From positions 1-15,349 of the forward strand of contig JAITCQ010000026.1 of NCBI GenBank assembly GCA_031283015.1: DNA of 15,349 nucleotides, written 5' to 3'. The translations under genes and the position numbers were made by a program. Of this stretch, positions 1 through 6,991 are shown piece after piece. Under the pieces are notes generated by a model. The model had not been told where the DNA came from. It did not search any database and worked only from the letters and a program-made list of their open reading frames with translations. Within the stretch, counting starts at the first letter, position 1. Every line of letters begins with the position of its first letter. Origin of the DNA: Candidatus Methanoplasma sp. GTDB taxonomy: Archaea > Thermoplasmatota > Thermoplasmata > Methanomassiliicoccales > Methanomethylophilaceae.

Positions 1-159
1 AAAGTGATCGAAAGATCGGAGCTTGACGGTTTCGTTAAAAAAATAAAAGAGGACGCCGCGTCGCACGGATACGGGATATGCGCCGAGCGCATAACCGAGC
101 TTAAGACATATTCGCCAACAATGAGCGTTTACGTTGTTGATATCAGAAGAGAGGAATGA
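1..159 (+). CDS. C-terminal fragment, possible SAM-dependent tRNA methyltransferase
   Basis: Frame 1 is open from the window edge to a TGA at 157-159 and gives 52 residues. The end of the protein (…ITELKTYSPTMSVYVVDIRR…) resembles the last strand of Trm5/TYW2-like class I methyltransferases, where an R-V-K-x-Y-x-P motif precedes a hydrophobic V-V-D-I strand. The SAM-binding motifs would lie outside the window, so the family cannot be confirmed here. Codon use (GC-rich third positions) resembles the neighbouring genes. No gene follows closely on the same strand, so it is probably the last gene of its transcript. The identification is weak; that it is a coding end is more secure. Confidence 0.4.
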   Translation, partial: KVIERSELDGFVKKIKEDAASHGYGICAERITELKTYSPTMSVYVVDIRREE

Positions 160-209
160 TCCCAGATGGTACCAAAAATGTGCCAGTACGTCTGCGGCAA
201 TAAAATAGA

Positions 210-270
210 TACCTAAAATGTGGAAAATCCCACAAAGTACGTACCTAAAATGTGGAAATTTCCACATTTT
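210..270. repeat. Two direct repeats with a 24-base perfect palindrome
   Basis: TACCTAAAATGTGGAAA occurs twice, at 210-226 and 242-258, 32 bases apart. In the second copy, AAAATGTGGAAA is followed at once by its reverse complement, making a perfect 24-base palindrome at 247-270 with T-rich flanks. In the first copy the arms are shorter: TGTGG at 219-223 and CCACA at 230-234 around a 6-base loop. The element lies between the end of the first gene and the end of a minus-strand ATPase remnant, so it could be a bidirectional terminator. It could also be a protein-binding site or the scar of a mobile element. Confidence 0.6.
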
Positions 271-278
271 TGATATGA

Positions 279-389
279 TCATTCTTCCAACAGGAAATCC
301 AAATAGTTCTGTTCTCTTATTCCGTCCTCTCCATCGGTCGTGTTCCTGTCGGCGGTTATCACGATCTTTGGATAATTGTCGTTGATGCA
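279..389 (-). pseudogene. C-terminal stub of an archaeal DUF4143-type ATPase
   Basis: On the minus strand, the frame ending with TGA at 279-281 reads …NDNYPKIVITADRN… followed by …DGIREQNYLDFLLEE. From family knowledge this matches the end of archaeal AAA ATPases with a C-terminal DUF4143 nuclease-like domain, which typically finish with Y-P-K-(Y/I)-x-(L/I)-T-x-D … G-I … DFLL. The frame is closed upstream by a TAA at 390-392, and it has no start and no ATPase motifs. Only about 35 residues of a protein normally near 400 remain. A promoter-like region with two palindromes lies directly upstream, which suggests internal deletion of the gene between its promoter and its end. Confidence 0.65.
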
Positions 390-407
390 TTATGTATTAA
401 AATATTG

Positions 408-460
408 TGACTTATAAGTCATAATTTTGCTTTGAATATAAAGTTCTGACTTATAAGTCA
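408..460 (-). promoter_or_regulatory. TATA-like box flanked by two identical 14-base palindromes
   Basis: TGACTTATAAGTCA is a perfect palindrome found at 408-421 and again at 447-460. Between them, on the minus strand, is CTTTATATTC, an archaeal TATA-box-like sequence. Two identical dyads bracketing a TATA element look like operators for a dimeric repressor. The only downstream candidate on the minus strand is the ATPase stub at 279-389, so this is probably the surviving control region of the deleted gene. The call rests on sequence symmetry alone; no regulator is identified. Confidence 0.5.
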
Positions 461-536
461 TCTTTTTCAGGAAACCCGCAGACAAAAGCCGCAGAACGGG
501 GCCACCGGCCAGGTACAGCGTGCCAAGAAGATTGTG

Positions 537-1025
537 TCACTTCTTTACCGGGTTCAGCGTGACACCGGTCTGCCCCTGATAGTTGCCGCTTCTTTGAGCG
601 TAATCCTTGTCTGACGCCGAGAGCAGCGTCTCGAATACCATCTGGCAGAACCTTTCTCCGATGGGTATCTCCACGACCTCGTCCGTCGCGTTGTACGCCC
701 CTAGCGTAAGCGTCCCCTCGAACCCCGCATCTATCTTCCCGAACGCGCCGATGCATCCTTTCCTGATCCAGGTGGTCCTCATCCACAGTTGCGCGCAGAC
801 GTCATTAGGCATGCGCACCCTTTCTATCGTCGATACATAGAACATCGTCCTCGGCGGGATCCTGACTACGCCTTCCTTCTTGACCTCCGGGTCCCCCCTT
901 ACCGAGATCTCCGATATCCTGAGGTCGTAGCCGTTCGGGGTCAGCCCCCTTTCGTGATAGTCGCTGATCCCCAGACGGCCGGATCCCATTCCCGCTAAGA
1001 TGTCCTTGTCCGAAAGTATGGCCAT
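537..1025 (-). CDS. dCTP deaminase/dUTPase-family protein, probably a dUTPase
   Basis: The 162-residue protein has the trimeric Dcd/dUTPase fold signature: LSDKDIL at the N-terminus, PNGYDLR at 30-36, RTTWIRKG at 83-90, IDAGFEG at 98-104 and a C-terminal YQGQ-G-T tail that normally closes over the nucleotide. Dcd enzymes have a catalytic glutamate in the strand after this (L-E-F-Y-N in E. coli). Here the strand reads LTLGAYN, with glycine at residue 109. Loss of that glutamate argues against deamination, while Asp99 fits the dUTPase water-activating residue. The likely role is therefore dUTP hydrolysis to dUMP, keeping uracil out of DNA. The gene is divergent from the nitrogenase-like cluster. 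The start is the ATG at 1025; a TATA-like element about 25 bases upstream suggests a leaderless mRNA. Confidence 0.85.
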   Translation of the reverse strand: MAILSDKDILAGMGSGRLGISDYHERGLTPNGYDLRISEISVRGDPEVKKEGVVRIPPRTMFYVSTIERVRMPNDVCAQLWMRTTWIRKGCIGAFGKIDAGFEGTLTLGAYNATDEVVEIPIGERFCQMVFETLLSASDKDYAQRSGNYQGQTGVTLNPVKK

Positions 1026-1045
1026 GCCCGAAGATGCACCGTATC

Positions 1046-1055
1046 GTTTATTAAG
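1046..1055 (-). promoter_or_regulatory. TATA-like element for the dUTPase-family gene
   Basis: The minus strand reads CTTAATAAACG here, an AT-rich box in a GC-rich setting. Its centre is about 25 bases upstream of the ATG at 1025. In archaea this spacing puts transcription start at or next to the start codon, so the mRNA is probably leaderless; no good ribosome binding site is seen before the ATG. Confidence 0.45.
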
Positions 1056-1125
1056 GTTTCACGGCAGAGGGACGGCCGCCGAAGAAGAAGGGGTTATGTT
1101 CAAATGAGTTGGACGAAACAGCCAA

Positions 1126-1135
1126 CATTATATCC
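1126..1135 (+). promoter_or_regulatory. TATA box of the nitrogenase-like cluster
   Basis: CATTATATCC stands out as an archaeal TATA-like box. Transcription would begin near 1157, a few bases before the ATG at 1164. This placement favours 1164 over the upstream in-frame ATG at 1104, which would put the TATA box inside the coding sequence. Confidence 0.5.
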
Positions 1136-1163
1136 GTGCAGGTCGTTCGCGGTTGCGAGAGAA

Positions 1164-3365
1164 ATGATACAGATAGCAGTTTACGGCAAAGGCGGTATCG
1201 GGAAGTCGACAGTATCGGCCAACGTCTCGTATGCGCTGGCGGACATGGGGAAAAAGGTCATGCAGATCGGCTGCGACCCGAAGCACGATTCCACAAGAGC
1301 TCTCCTCAACGGCAGGGACCAGACCACCGTCCTGAAATATATCCGCGACAAGCCTCCCTTCGACCGCCGCCTCGAGGACGTGGTCCTTGATGGTCTGAAA
1401 GGGATAAAGTGCGTCGAGGCCGGAGGTCCGGAGCCGGGCATCGGCTGCGCCGGCAGAGGGATACTAAGCACCTTCGACACCCTGAAGAAGCTCGGGGTGG
1501 ACGAGATGGATATCGACGTGAAGGTGTACGACGTCCTCGGGGACGTTGTCTGCGGAGGGTTCGCCGTGCCGCTGAGGAACGAATACGCCGATGGCGTATA
1601 TCTCGTAACATCCGGCGAATTCATGTCGCTGTACGCGGCCAACAATATACTCAAAGGAATAATGAACTTCGACAAAGGCATCCCGAGGGTCGCCGGCATA
1701 ATTCTAAACTGCAGAGGCATGGAGAACGAGCACGCCGCGGCGGAAAGGTTCGCCGATGCCGTGTGTTTGCCGATAGTCGCGCGGATCCCCCGCAGCGGGC
1801 TGTTCGCCGAGTCGGAGAAGAGGGGGGCGCCGCTTCTTCACCTGTTCCCCGATTCGGACGAGGCCGCGGAGCTCAGGAAGATCGCGGAGAGCGCCGCCTC
1901 CATCCTTAACGATCCGTCCCGCCTGCTGGAGTCAAGGCCTCTCACCGAAGAGCAGATGGGGCGCATAGCCGCCGGGGAGGCTGTCCTCCCAAACCCGGAC
2001 GGGGCCGTCCCTGACGGCCCCGTCTGCAGGTCCTGCGTAAGGAAGAGGGGATCGGAGAAAAAGAGAGAGAAACTGGTGGCGTCCTGCGCCGCCGCAGGCG
2101 CGGTCTACGGCTGTAGCACGGTGACCGATTCGGTGACGGTCATACATGGACCGCGGAGCTGTGCTCACATAATGTCGTCCTCCCGCAACCTCAGCGAGAT
2201 AAGGAAAGGAAAGAAAAGAAGGTTCATGAACGACCCACAGTTCATGAGGATCGAGTCAACCGATATGGATGACACCGTGTCGGTGTTCGGAGGGGCAGGG
2301 CTGCTGGAACAGAAGATAAGGGATCTAATTCTGGAAGGATGCACCAGATTCTTCATCGTGACCACCTGCGTATCCGGCATCATCGGGGATAACACGATAG
2401 ATGTGGTGACCGCATTGAGCAACCAGCACCCGGACCTTTATTTTAGGGTAGTGGAGGCGGACGGTAACATCCTGGGCGACTGGGAGGACGGGTATATCGA
2501 AGCGGCTGACGCCGTGGCGGATATGGTCGACAAGAATGTCAGACCATCCGGAAGATATGTCAACCTGATCGGAGAGAGATATTTCTTCAGGATAAACGAG
2601 GACAAGGATGACGATGCCGCCGCCCTCCTCAGGCAGTTCGGACTGGATGTCAACTGCCGTTTCATGTACGAGACGGACATGGATTCCATCGTGAACTTCA
2701 AACTCGGCTCTCTGAACTACATGGTCAACGACGACGCAATGTCGAGAGGCGTCGCCAAGGTCCTTGAGAGGAAGATTGGAATAAAGGTCGAACAGGACCT
2801 GCTTCCCTGCGGGATGTATGAGTTCAAGAGGTTCGCCGAGAGGATCGGCAGAGAGTTTGGGATAGAGGAAGAAGCGGCGGAGATCGTCAGGAAGGAGGAG
2901 ACCGAATACATCTCGGCGATATCGGAGCTCAGGAAGAAGCTGGAAGGGAAGAAGGTACTCATAGAGTCGTTCTACATCCACAGCATAGATTGGCTCATCG
3001 AGCTGATTCTGGACCTGGGGATGGAGATAGCATTCGTTGGTCTTGCTCCGGAACGCGAATGGAAGGCAGAGCGGAGAAAGGGGTCCAGGTTCGAAGGGAG
3101 GGTCGAGTTCACCAAGGATTACTGGCCTGACGGCGGAAGCGACGAGGTTGAACGCATCAAACCGGACATGATCATCAGCGACGGCGGTCGGACAGGGATA
3201 ACCGATATCCATCACATAAGCTTCGTCCGCGCGGGGGTTGGGGTGAAGTGCGTGATACGGTTCGCAAGGGAGATGGCCGACGCTGCGACCGCCCCTCCGG
3301 TGGAGGGCTGGAGGCTTACGGGGAAAGGGGAAATGATGGGGGACGAAAGATATGCCAGGAATTAA
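1164..3365 (+). CDS. NifH-NifD-like fusion protein (nitrogenase-like reductase)
   Basis: The 733-residue protein joins a NifH/BchL-type ATPase (about 1-265) to a NifD-like catalytic half (about 300-733). The NifH part has the P-loop YGKGGIGKST (7-16), GCDPKHDST (36-44), the [4Fe-4S] ligands Cys95 (GIGCAGRG) and Cys130 (DVVCGGFA), and Arg98 next to Cys95. The linker carries a C-x2-C pair (288, 291). In the D half, Cys308, Cys333 (HGPRSC) and Cys402 (TCVSGIIGDN) match the three NifD P-cluster cysteines. The NifD cofactor cysteine aligns with Asn522, and no histidine matches NifD His442. It should reduce a substrate other than N2, with ATP-driven electron transfer in the cytoplasm. The start at 1164 gives a standard NifH N-terminus. 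It overlaps the NifK-like gene by 14 bases. CfbCD is a poor match because a K partner is present. Confidence 0.9.
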   Translation: MIQIAVYGKGGIGKSTVSANVSYALADMGKKVMQIGCDPKHDSTRALLNGRDQTTVLKYIRDKPPFDRRLEDVVLDGLKGIKCVEAGGPEPGIGCAGRGILSTFDTLKKLGVDEMDIDVKVYDVLGDVVCGGFAVPLRNEYADGVYLVTSGEFMSLYAANNILKGIMNFDKGIPRVAGIILNCRGMENEHAAAERFADAVCLPIVARIPRSGLFAESEKRGAPLLHLFPDSDEAAELRKIAESAASILNDPSRLLESRPLTEEQMGRIAAGEAVLPNPDGAVPDGPVCRSCVRKRGSEKKREKLVASCAAAGAVYGCSTVTDSVTVIHGPRSCAHIMSSSRNLSEIRKGKKRRFMNDPQFMRIESTDMDDTVSVFGGAGLLEQKIRDLILEGCTRFFIVTTCVSGIIGDNTIDVVTALSNQHPDLYFRVVEADGNILGDWEDGYIEAADAVADMVDKNVRPSGRYVNLIGERYFFRINEDKDDDAAALLRQFGLDVNCRFMYETDMDSIVNFKLGSLNYMVNDDAMSRGVAKVLERKIGIKVEQDLLPCGMYEFKRFAERIGREFGIEEEAAEIVRKEETEYISAISELRKKLEGKKVLIESFYIHSIDWLIELILDLGMEIAFVGLAPEREWKAERRKGSRFEGRVEFTKDYWPDGGSDEVERIKPDMIISDGGRTGITDIHHISFVRAGVGVKCVIRFAREMADAATAPPVEGWRLTGKGEMMGDERYARN

Positions 3366-4629
3366 GAAGATACCTATGGATGGCTTCACCGGCGCCCTCA
3401 TGGCGGTGGAGAGCTTCGACGGGACCGCCACGGTCCTCCACGGACCAGGGGGATGCCGCAATTACCACACGTTCCTGTCGTCGCAGTGCTATTCCAGAAG
3501 GTCGCCGGAGAACTTCAGGAAATATTCCCAGAAGTACTTCTATTGGAATTCCAGGATGCCGTGCACATACATGGACGAGAACGACTACATCAACGGCGCC
3601 GAGTCAAAGATAGAGGAGATACTGCCGATAGTGAAGGAGGTGGACGGCGGCGTCGCGGTGTTCATACAATCTCCCGGGGCCGCGCTCATAGGGGACAACA
3701 TCTCGGATATGATCGAACGCCTCGGTTATGCGGATTCGGCGCTGGTGATAGAGGAGTCGCTCATCTCTCGGCCGTTCTCCTCCAGCTACGACCATACCGT
3801 AAGGTCCATAATCGAATGGAAAGGACCGGAGAGGACGGAGGTGCGCAAAGGCGCCGTGAACATCCTCGGCCTTCCGATAACGACGAAGGCCTGGGCCGAC
3901 TCCCTTGAGGAATTGAGGAGCATGCTGGCACTTTGCGGGATAGAGGTCTTGACCTCCCCTGGGGCGGGATGTTCTGTGAACGACATCGGCGTCTCCGCGA
4001 ACGCAGAATACAATGTGATGGTGTGCCCCGAGTACGGCTTGAGGACGGCGGAATATTATGAAAGGAGGTTCAGGATGCGGTGCATTAGGCCGGAGGCGGG
4101 CGCGCCGGTGGGTTTCGACGCCTCCGAAGGATGGATAAAGAACATATGCAAGGTGATGGGAAAGGATCCCTCCCCCGCCTTAGAGTACATCGGCAGGCAG
4201 CGCCTCCGCGCGTTCAACACCATCGACAAACTGGTATACAATCAAAAGACCAAAGGGATGAGGTTCGCCGTAATGGCGGACAGTTCCGTGCTCCTGCCGC
4301 TCACGAAGTGGCTGTACTCGTATCTCAGCATGATTCCGGTGTTTCTGGAGGCAGAACCCGGGGAGGATCAGGGATGCATGAAGGCCCTGAACGCTTTCAT
4401 CGAAAGCAAAGGCCTGAGAAGCCATTTAGAAAAGGATATATCTAGATCTGAGCCGTACTTCGTCTTCGCGGACGGCCATATGTCCGAGACCCTGAGGCTC
4501 ATGGACGTATGCAAAGCGGGGGTGGATATCTCGGCGCCAGACTTGTCGCATTTCAGTTTCATCCCCAAGCCAGTGATGGGAGCGTTGGGATCGATGTACA
4601 TCCTGGATGAGATTTTTAACAGTCTCTGA
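3352..4629 (+). CDS. NifK-like subunit of the nitrogenase-like complex
   Basis: The 425-residue protein belongs to the nitrogenase component 1 family. HGPGGC at 30-35 aligns with NifK HGSQGC (the Cys95 ligand), and SPGAALIGDN at 107-116 aligns with NifK TTCMAEVIGDD. The second cysteine is therefore lost (Pro108), and no cysteine matches NifK Cys70. Cys46 and Cys71 are nearby and could substitute. This leaves mainly the D half to bind the cluster, which suggests a simple [4Fe-4S] centre, as in protochlorophyllide reductase, rather than a full P-cluster. The gene starts inside the end of the fused HD gene (14-base overlap) with a GGGGGA stretch 8 bases upstream, so the two are translationally coupled and should form a heteromer. 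About 100 residues shorter than classical NifK. Confidence 0.85.
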   Translation: MPGIKKIPMDGFTGALMAVESFDGTATVLHGPGGCRNYHTFLSSQCYSRRSPENFRKYSQKYFYWNSRMPCTYMDENDYINGAESKIEEILPIVKEVDGGVAVFIQSPGAALIGDNISDMIERLGYADSALVIEESLISRPFSSSYDHTVRSIIEWKGPERTEVRKGAVNILGLPITTKAWADSLEELRSMLALCGIEVLTSPGAGCSVNDIGVSANAEYNVMVCPEYGLRTAEYYERRFRMRCIRPEAGAPVGFDASEGWIKNICKVMGKDPSPALEYIGRQRLRAFNTIDKLVYNQKTKGMRFAVMADSSVLLPLTKWLYSYLSMIPVFLEAEPGEDQGCMKALNAFIESKGLRSHLEKDISRSEPYFVFADGHMSETLRLMDVCKAGVDISAPDLSHFSFIPKPVMGALGSMYILDEIFNSL

Positions 4630-4687
4630 TCCGGCTCGCGATGCCCTCCGTAGTGTCGCGGAAATAATCGGATATATCCTCCAACAT

Positions 4688-4740
4688 TTTTTATATATTG
4701 CTGGTAGATATGTCCAATGGACTTCGGTCCAGGGTGAGAA
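4688..4740 (+). promoter_or_regulatory. Internal promoter and 5' leader with alternative hairpins
   Basis: TTTATATA at about 4690-4697 is a strong TATA box for the following gene, with transcription predicted near 4718-4720. TGGAC-TTCG-GTCCA (4718-4731) forms a perfect hairpin with a UUCG tetraloop, directly before the Shine-Dalgarno-like GGTGAG (4733-4738). GTCC at 4712-4715 could instead pair with GGAC at 4719-4722, so the two hairpins exclude each other. The second would exist only in read-through transcripts from the nitrogenase-like genes. The transporter part of the cluster may thus have its own promoter. Confidence 0.5.
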
Positions 4741-4741
4741 A

Positions 4742-5563
4742 ATGGTAAAAACAGCAGTTATTGCGGTTGTCGTCATAGCAGTGGTTGCAATAGCCGCCGT
4801 AGGCGCATTTATTATGCTCAGCGGTGACGACAAAGACCCAAATGACGTCACATTCCTGATCCAGGATGAAGACGGGGTCTACTTCTGGATCGATGGCAAC
4901 GGAGAGACAGCGCTGGATGCGCTGGAAAATGCGCTCTCCGCTTATCCGGAGGGAACGTTTGAGAGAAGCACGTCGGGAGTAGGCTCGCTGTTCGGCAATG
5001 GTTTTGTTCAGGATAGCGCGGGCAAATATACGTGGTGGGTACAGTTCACATGGAAGGATGACAAATGGGCCTGCAACACGGTAGGCATGAACTCGATCCT
5101 GTCAAAGGATGCGGAGTATCTGCTGATAATGTATGGACAGGGGAACATGAGCGACCCCGCGGCCACCCAGACACCGGAAGGCACACCTGCGCCTAAAGAC
5201 AAAGCAGTGTGGAACGGCGACACTAAGGGCACAGTGTTTAGAATAGAGGCAGGCAGCGGCCTGTATTTCGAGATAAACGGAACCGGAGGGGAGACTCTTA
5301 TGAAGACCTTCAAGAACGCATGCGAGAAGTACAAGGTCCCGGTGGAGACCGCCGGCACTGCCGCATACGGCGAATTCCTTCAGGGGCTATTTGGCATAAC
5401 ATCATCGCAGGATGCCGAGGGTAACTGGTTGTACTGGGCCGAGTATGAGTACAAATCCGGCGGATTGGAGCCGAGCAACATCGGCAGGGACGGGCTTAAG
5501 TCATCTGACAATCCCCGGTACGCGCTGATATATGGTGACGGCTCAGCAGGTTCCCCCACCTGA
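4742..5563 (+). CDS. Membrane-anchored protein with two DUF4430-like domains
   Basis: From the ATG at 4742, the 273-residue protein has one N-terminal hydrophobic helix (about 4-27), likely an uncleaved anchor, then an outside region with two similar domains at about 35-133 and 165-268. Both run V-x-F-x-I … G-x-Y-F-x-I-(D/N)-G … L-x-x-(A/F)-x-x-A, followed by a W/Y-rich strand and a closing L-I-x-Y-G. This resembles DUF4430/transcobalamin C-terminal-like domains, which in known members help hold corrinoids. A Pro/Thr-rich linker (about 137-153) separates them. It lies between the nitrogenase-like genes and an importer, so it is a good candidate for an accessory ligand-capture protein. An upstream in-frame ATG (4607) is rejected because it overlaps the NifK-like gene and precedes the TATA box. 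The domain name is a pattern judgement. Confidence 0.75.
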   Translation: MVKTAVIAVVVIAVVAIAAVGAFIMLSGDDKDPNDVTFLIQDEDGVYFWIDGNGETALDALENALSAYPEGTFERSTSGVGSLFGNGFVQDSAGKYTWWVQFTWKDDKWACNTVGMNSILSKDAEYLLIMYGQGNMSDPAATQTPEGTPAPKDKAVWNGDTKGTVFRIEAGSGLYFEINGTGGETLMKTFKNACEKYKVPVETAGTAAYGEFLQGLFGITSSQDAEGNWLYWAEYEYKSGGLEPSNIGRDGLKSSDNPRYALIYGDGSAGSPT

Positions 5564-5606
5564 ATATGCCTTCTAAAACATTTTACAAAAATCCTTTTCC
5601 GACGTC

Positions 5607-6983
5607 ATGAGTGGTGTGCAGGTGGATATAAAATCGGCAAAGATCGCAGTATCGATAGTTCTGGTACTCGTAGGAGCAGCATTGGCGGTAGCGGTCACAT
5701 CCGACACCTCTTCCATGCGATATGCGGACGGAGTGATAATCGATTTCGGCAGCAGGGAGATCATCTATACGCCTGTAGATACTTCCGTCAATTCCGATGC
5801 GGCATCCGCTCTGGAGTTCGCATGTTCCGAGAAAGGGTACCCGCTGATTACAGAGGGGGGTTCGGTCGTGACGATCGATTCCCGCCCCGCAGCTCCGGAT
5901 GACCGCACCTGGAGTCTGTTCGTGACCAAGAAAGGGGACCTGACATGGACCAAAGCGGATGATCCCCATACGATCGTGATCGCGGAGTACTCCGCCGTCG
6001 CCTGGGGCCTCTGCCCAGACGGAGGATATCCGACAACAGGAGTGGATGCCGCCGGTATAAACTACTATGGTTATCCTCAGGCAACCCGGATTGTCACTTT
6101 ATCTCCGTCGGCGACGGAGACCGTCGTCGCAGTAGGAGGATACAACGCGATTGTCGGTACTGACATGTACAGCGATTATCCCAGATCCGTCGCGGAGGGC
6201 CGCGAGAAGGGCCGCATCGCCGAGGTCGGGGGATATTCGACCCCCAGTTTTGAGCTTGTCATGAAGCAGAGGCCCGACCTTGTAGTGTGCATATCTACAC
6301 AAGCCGCGCATCTGTCCGTGGCCTACAAGCTCAGGGAGAAAGGGATCAACACGGTCGTCTCATTCGACGGCGAGAGCATAGACACAATCTTGGATAATGT
6401 TCATGTGGTCGGCACGGCCATGGGATACGACCTCGGAAGGGACCGTGTGATCGACGCAATGTACGACGCATTCGACAGCATCAGGGGGATGTTGGAAACA
6501 GATTTTACGAGAACTGTCCCCCGAGTGATGGTCGCTCTCAACACGGTCAAGTCCCCGTGGGTGTCCGGGGGAGGGACGTACATGTCAGATCTGCTGGATT
6601 TCGTGTTCGCAACCAATGTCTACGAGGGATCCAATGATTGGATCCAGGCGAACAGCGAGTCCATATCCAAGTACAACCCGGATGTGATTCTGGTCGTCGG
6701 ATACGAGGGGTCGCCCACAAAGGACGAATATGACAGGATGCTGAACGGACTCCCCGCCGAATGGAAGAGGACCAAGGCGTTCAAGGCCGGAGAGATATAC
6801 GTCTTCGAAGAGTCGGCGGCTGATCTGGCCTCGCGTCCCGCGCCGCGTGCGGTGCAACTGACAGAACTTGTAGCCAGGATACTCCATCCCGAAGCGTTCG
6901 GGGATGGAATAAAAATACCGAAATATTTCGGGAATAATTTCAAAGATTACCTTACATTGACAAAAGACATGGATTTCAGCTGA
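5607..6983 (+). CDS. BtuF/FepB-like ABC substrate-binding protein with N-terminal DUF4430-like domain
   Basis: The 458-residue protein starts with an N-terminal hydrophobic helix (about 12-31) that anchors or exports it. Residues about 42-142 form a DUF4430-like module (GVIIDFGSREIIY … TWSLFVTKKGDLTW), like those in the genes on either side. Residues about 160-435 are a TroA/BtuF-type periplasmic binding domain: RIVTLSPSATETVVAVGG, GTDMYSDYP, and ELVMKQRPDLVV, a common signature of Fe-siderophore and cobalamin binders. It should capture the ligand outside the membrane and deliver it to the BtuC-like permease encoded 8 bases downstream. Combining the extra N-terminal module with a binding protein is unusual. 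The ligand cannot be told from sequence; corrinoid, other tetrapyrrole and metal chelates are all possible. Confidence 0.85.
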   Translation: MSGVQVDIKSAKIAVSIVLVLVGAALAVAVTSDTSSMRYADGVIIDFGSREIIYTPVDTSVNSDAASALEFACSEKGYPLITEGGSVVTIDSRPAAPDDRTWSLFVTKKGDLTWTKADDPHTIVIAEYSAVAWGLCPDGGYPTTGVDAAGINYYGYPQATRIVTLSPSATETVVAVGGYNAIVGTDMYSDYPRSVAEGREKGRIAEVGGYSTPSFELVMKQRPDLVVCISTQAAHLSVAYKLREKGINTVVSFDGESIDTILDNVHVVGTAMGYDLGRDRVIDAMYDAFDSIRGMLETDFTRTVPRVMVALNTVKSPWVSGGGTYMSDLLDFVFATNVYEGSNDWIQANSESISKYNPDVILVVGYEGSPTKDEYDRMLNGLPAEWKRTKAFKAGEIYVFEESAADLASRPAPRAVQLTELVARILHPEAFGDGIKIPKYFGNNFKDYLTLTKDMDFS

Positions 6984-6991
6984 GTGCCGAT

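Noticed and set aside
1104..1163. Upstream ATG at 1104 as the start of the HD fusion
   Set aside because: It adds 20 residues not seen in NifH-type proteins and would place the likely TATA box inside the gene.
1164..3365. CfbC/CfbD of coenzyme F430 synthesis
   Set aside because: CfbC and CfbD are separate proteins without a NifK partner, and no other cfb gene is nearby.
2325..3461. Long minus-strand open frame opposite the HD fusion
   Set aside because: It is a shadow of a clearly conserved plus-strand gene and shows no family motifs.
1164..4629. True nitrogen-fixing nitrogenase
   Set aside because: The cofactor cysteine and histidine are absent, the K subunit lacks two cluster cysteines, and no nifE, nifN or nifB is in the window.
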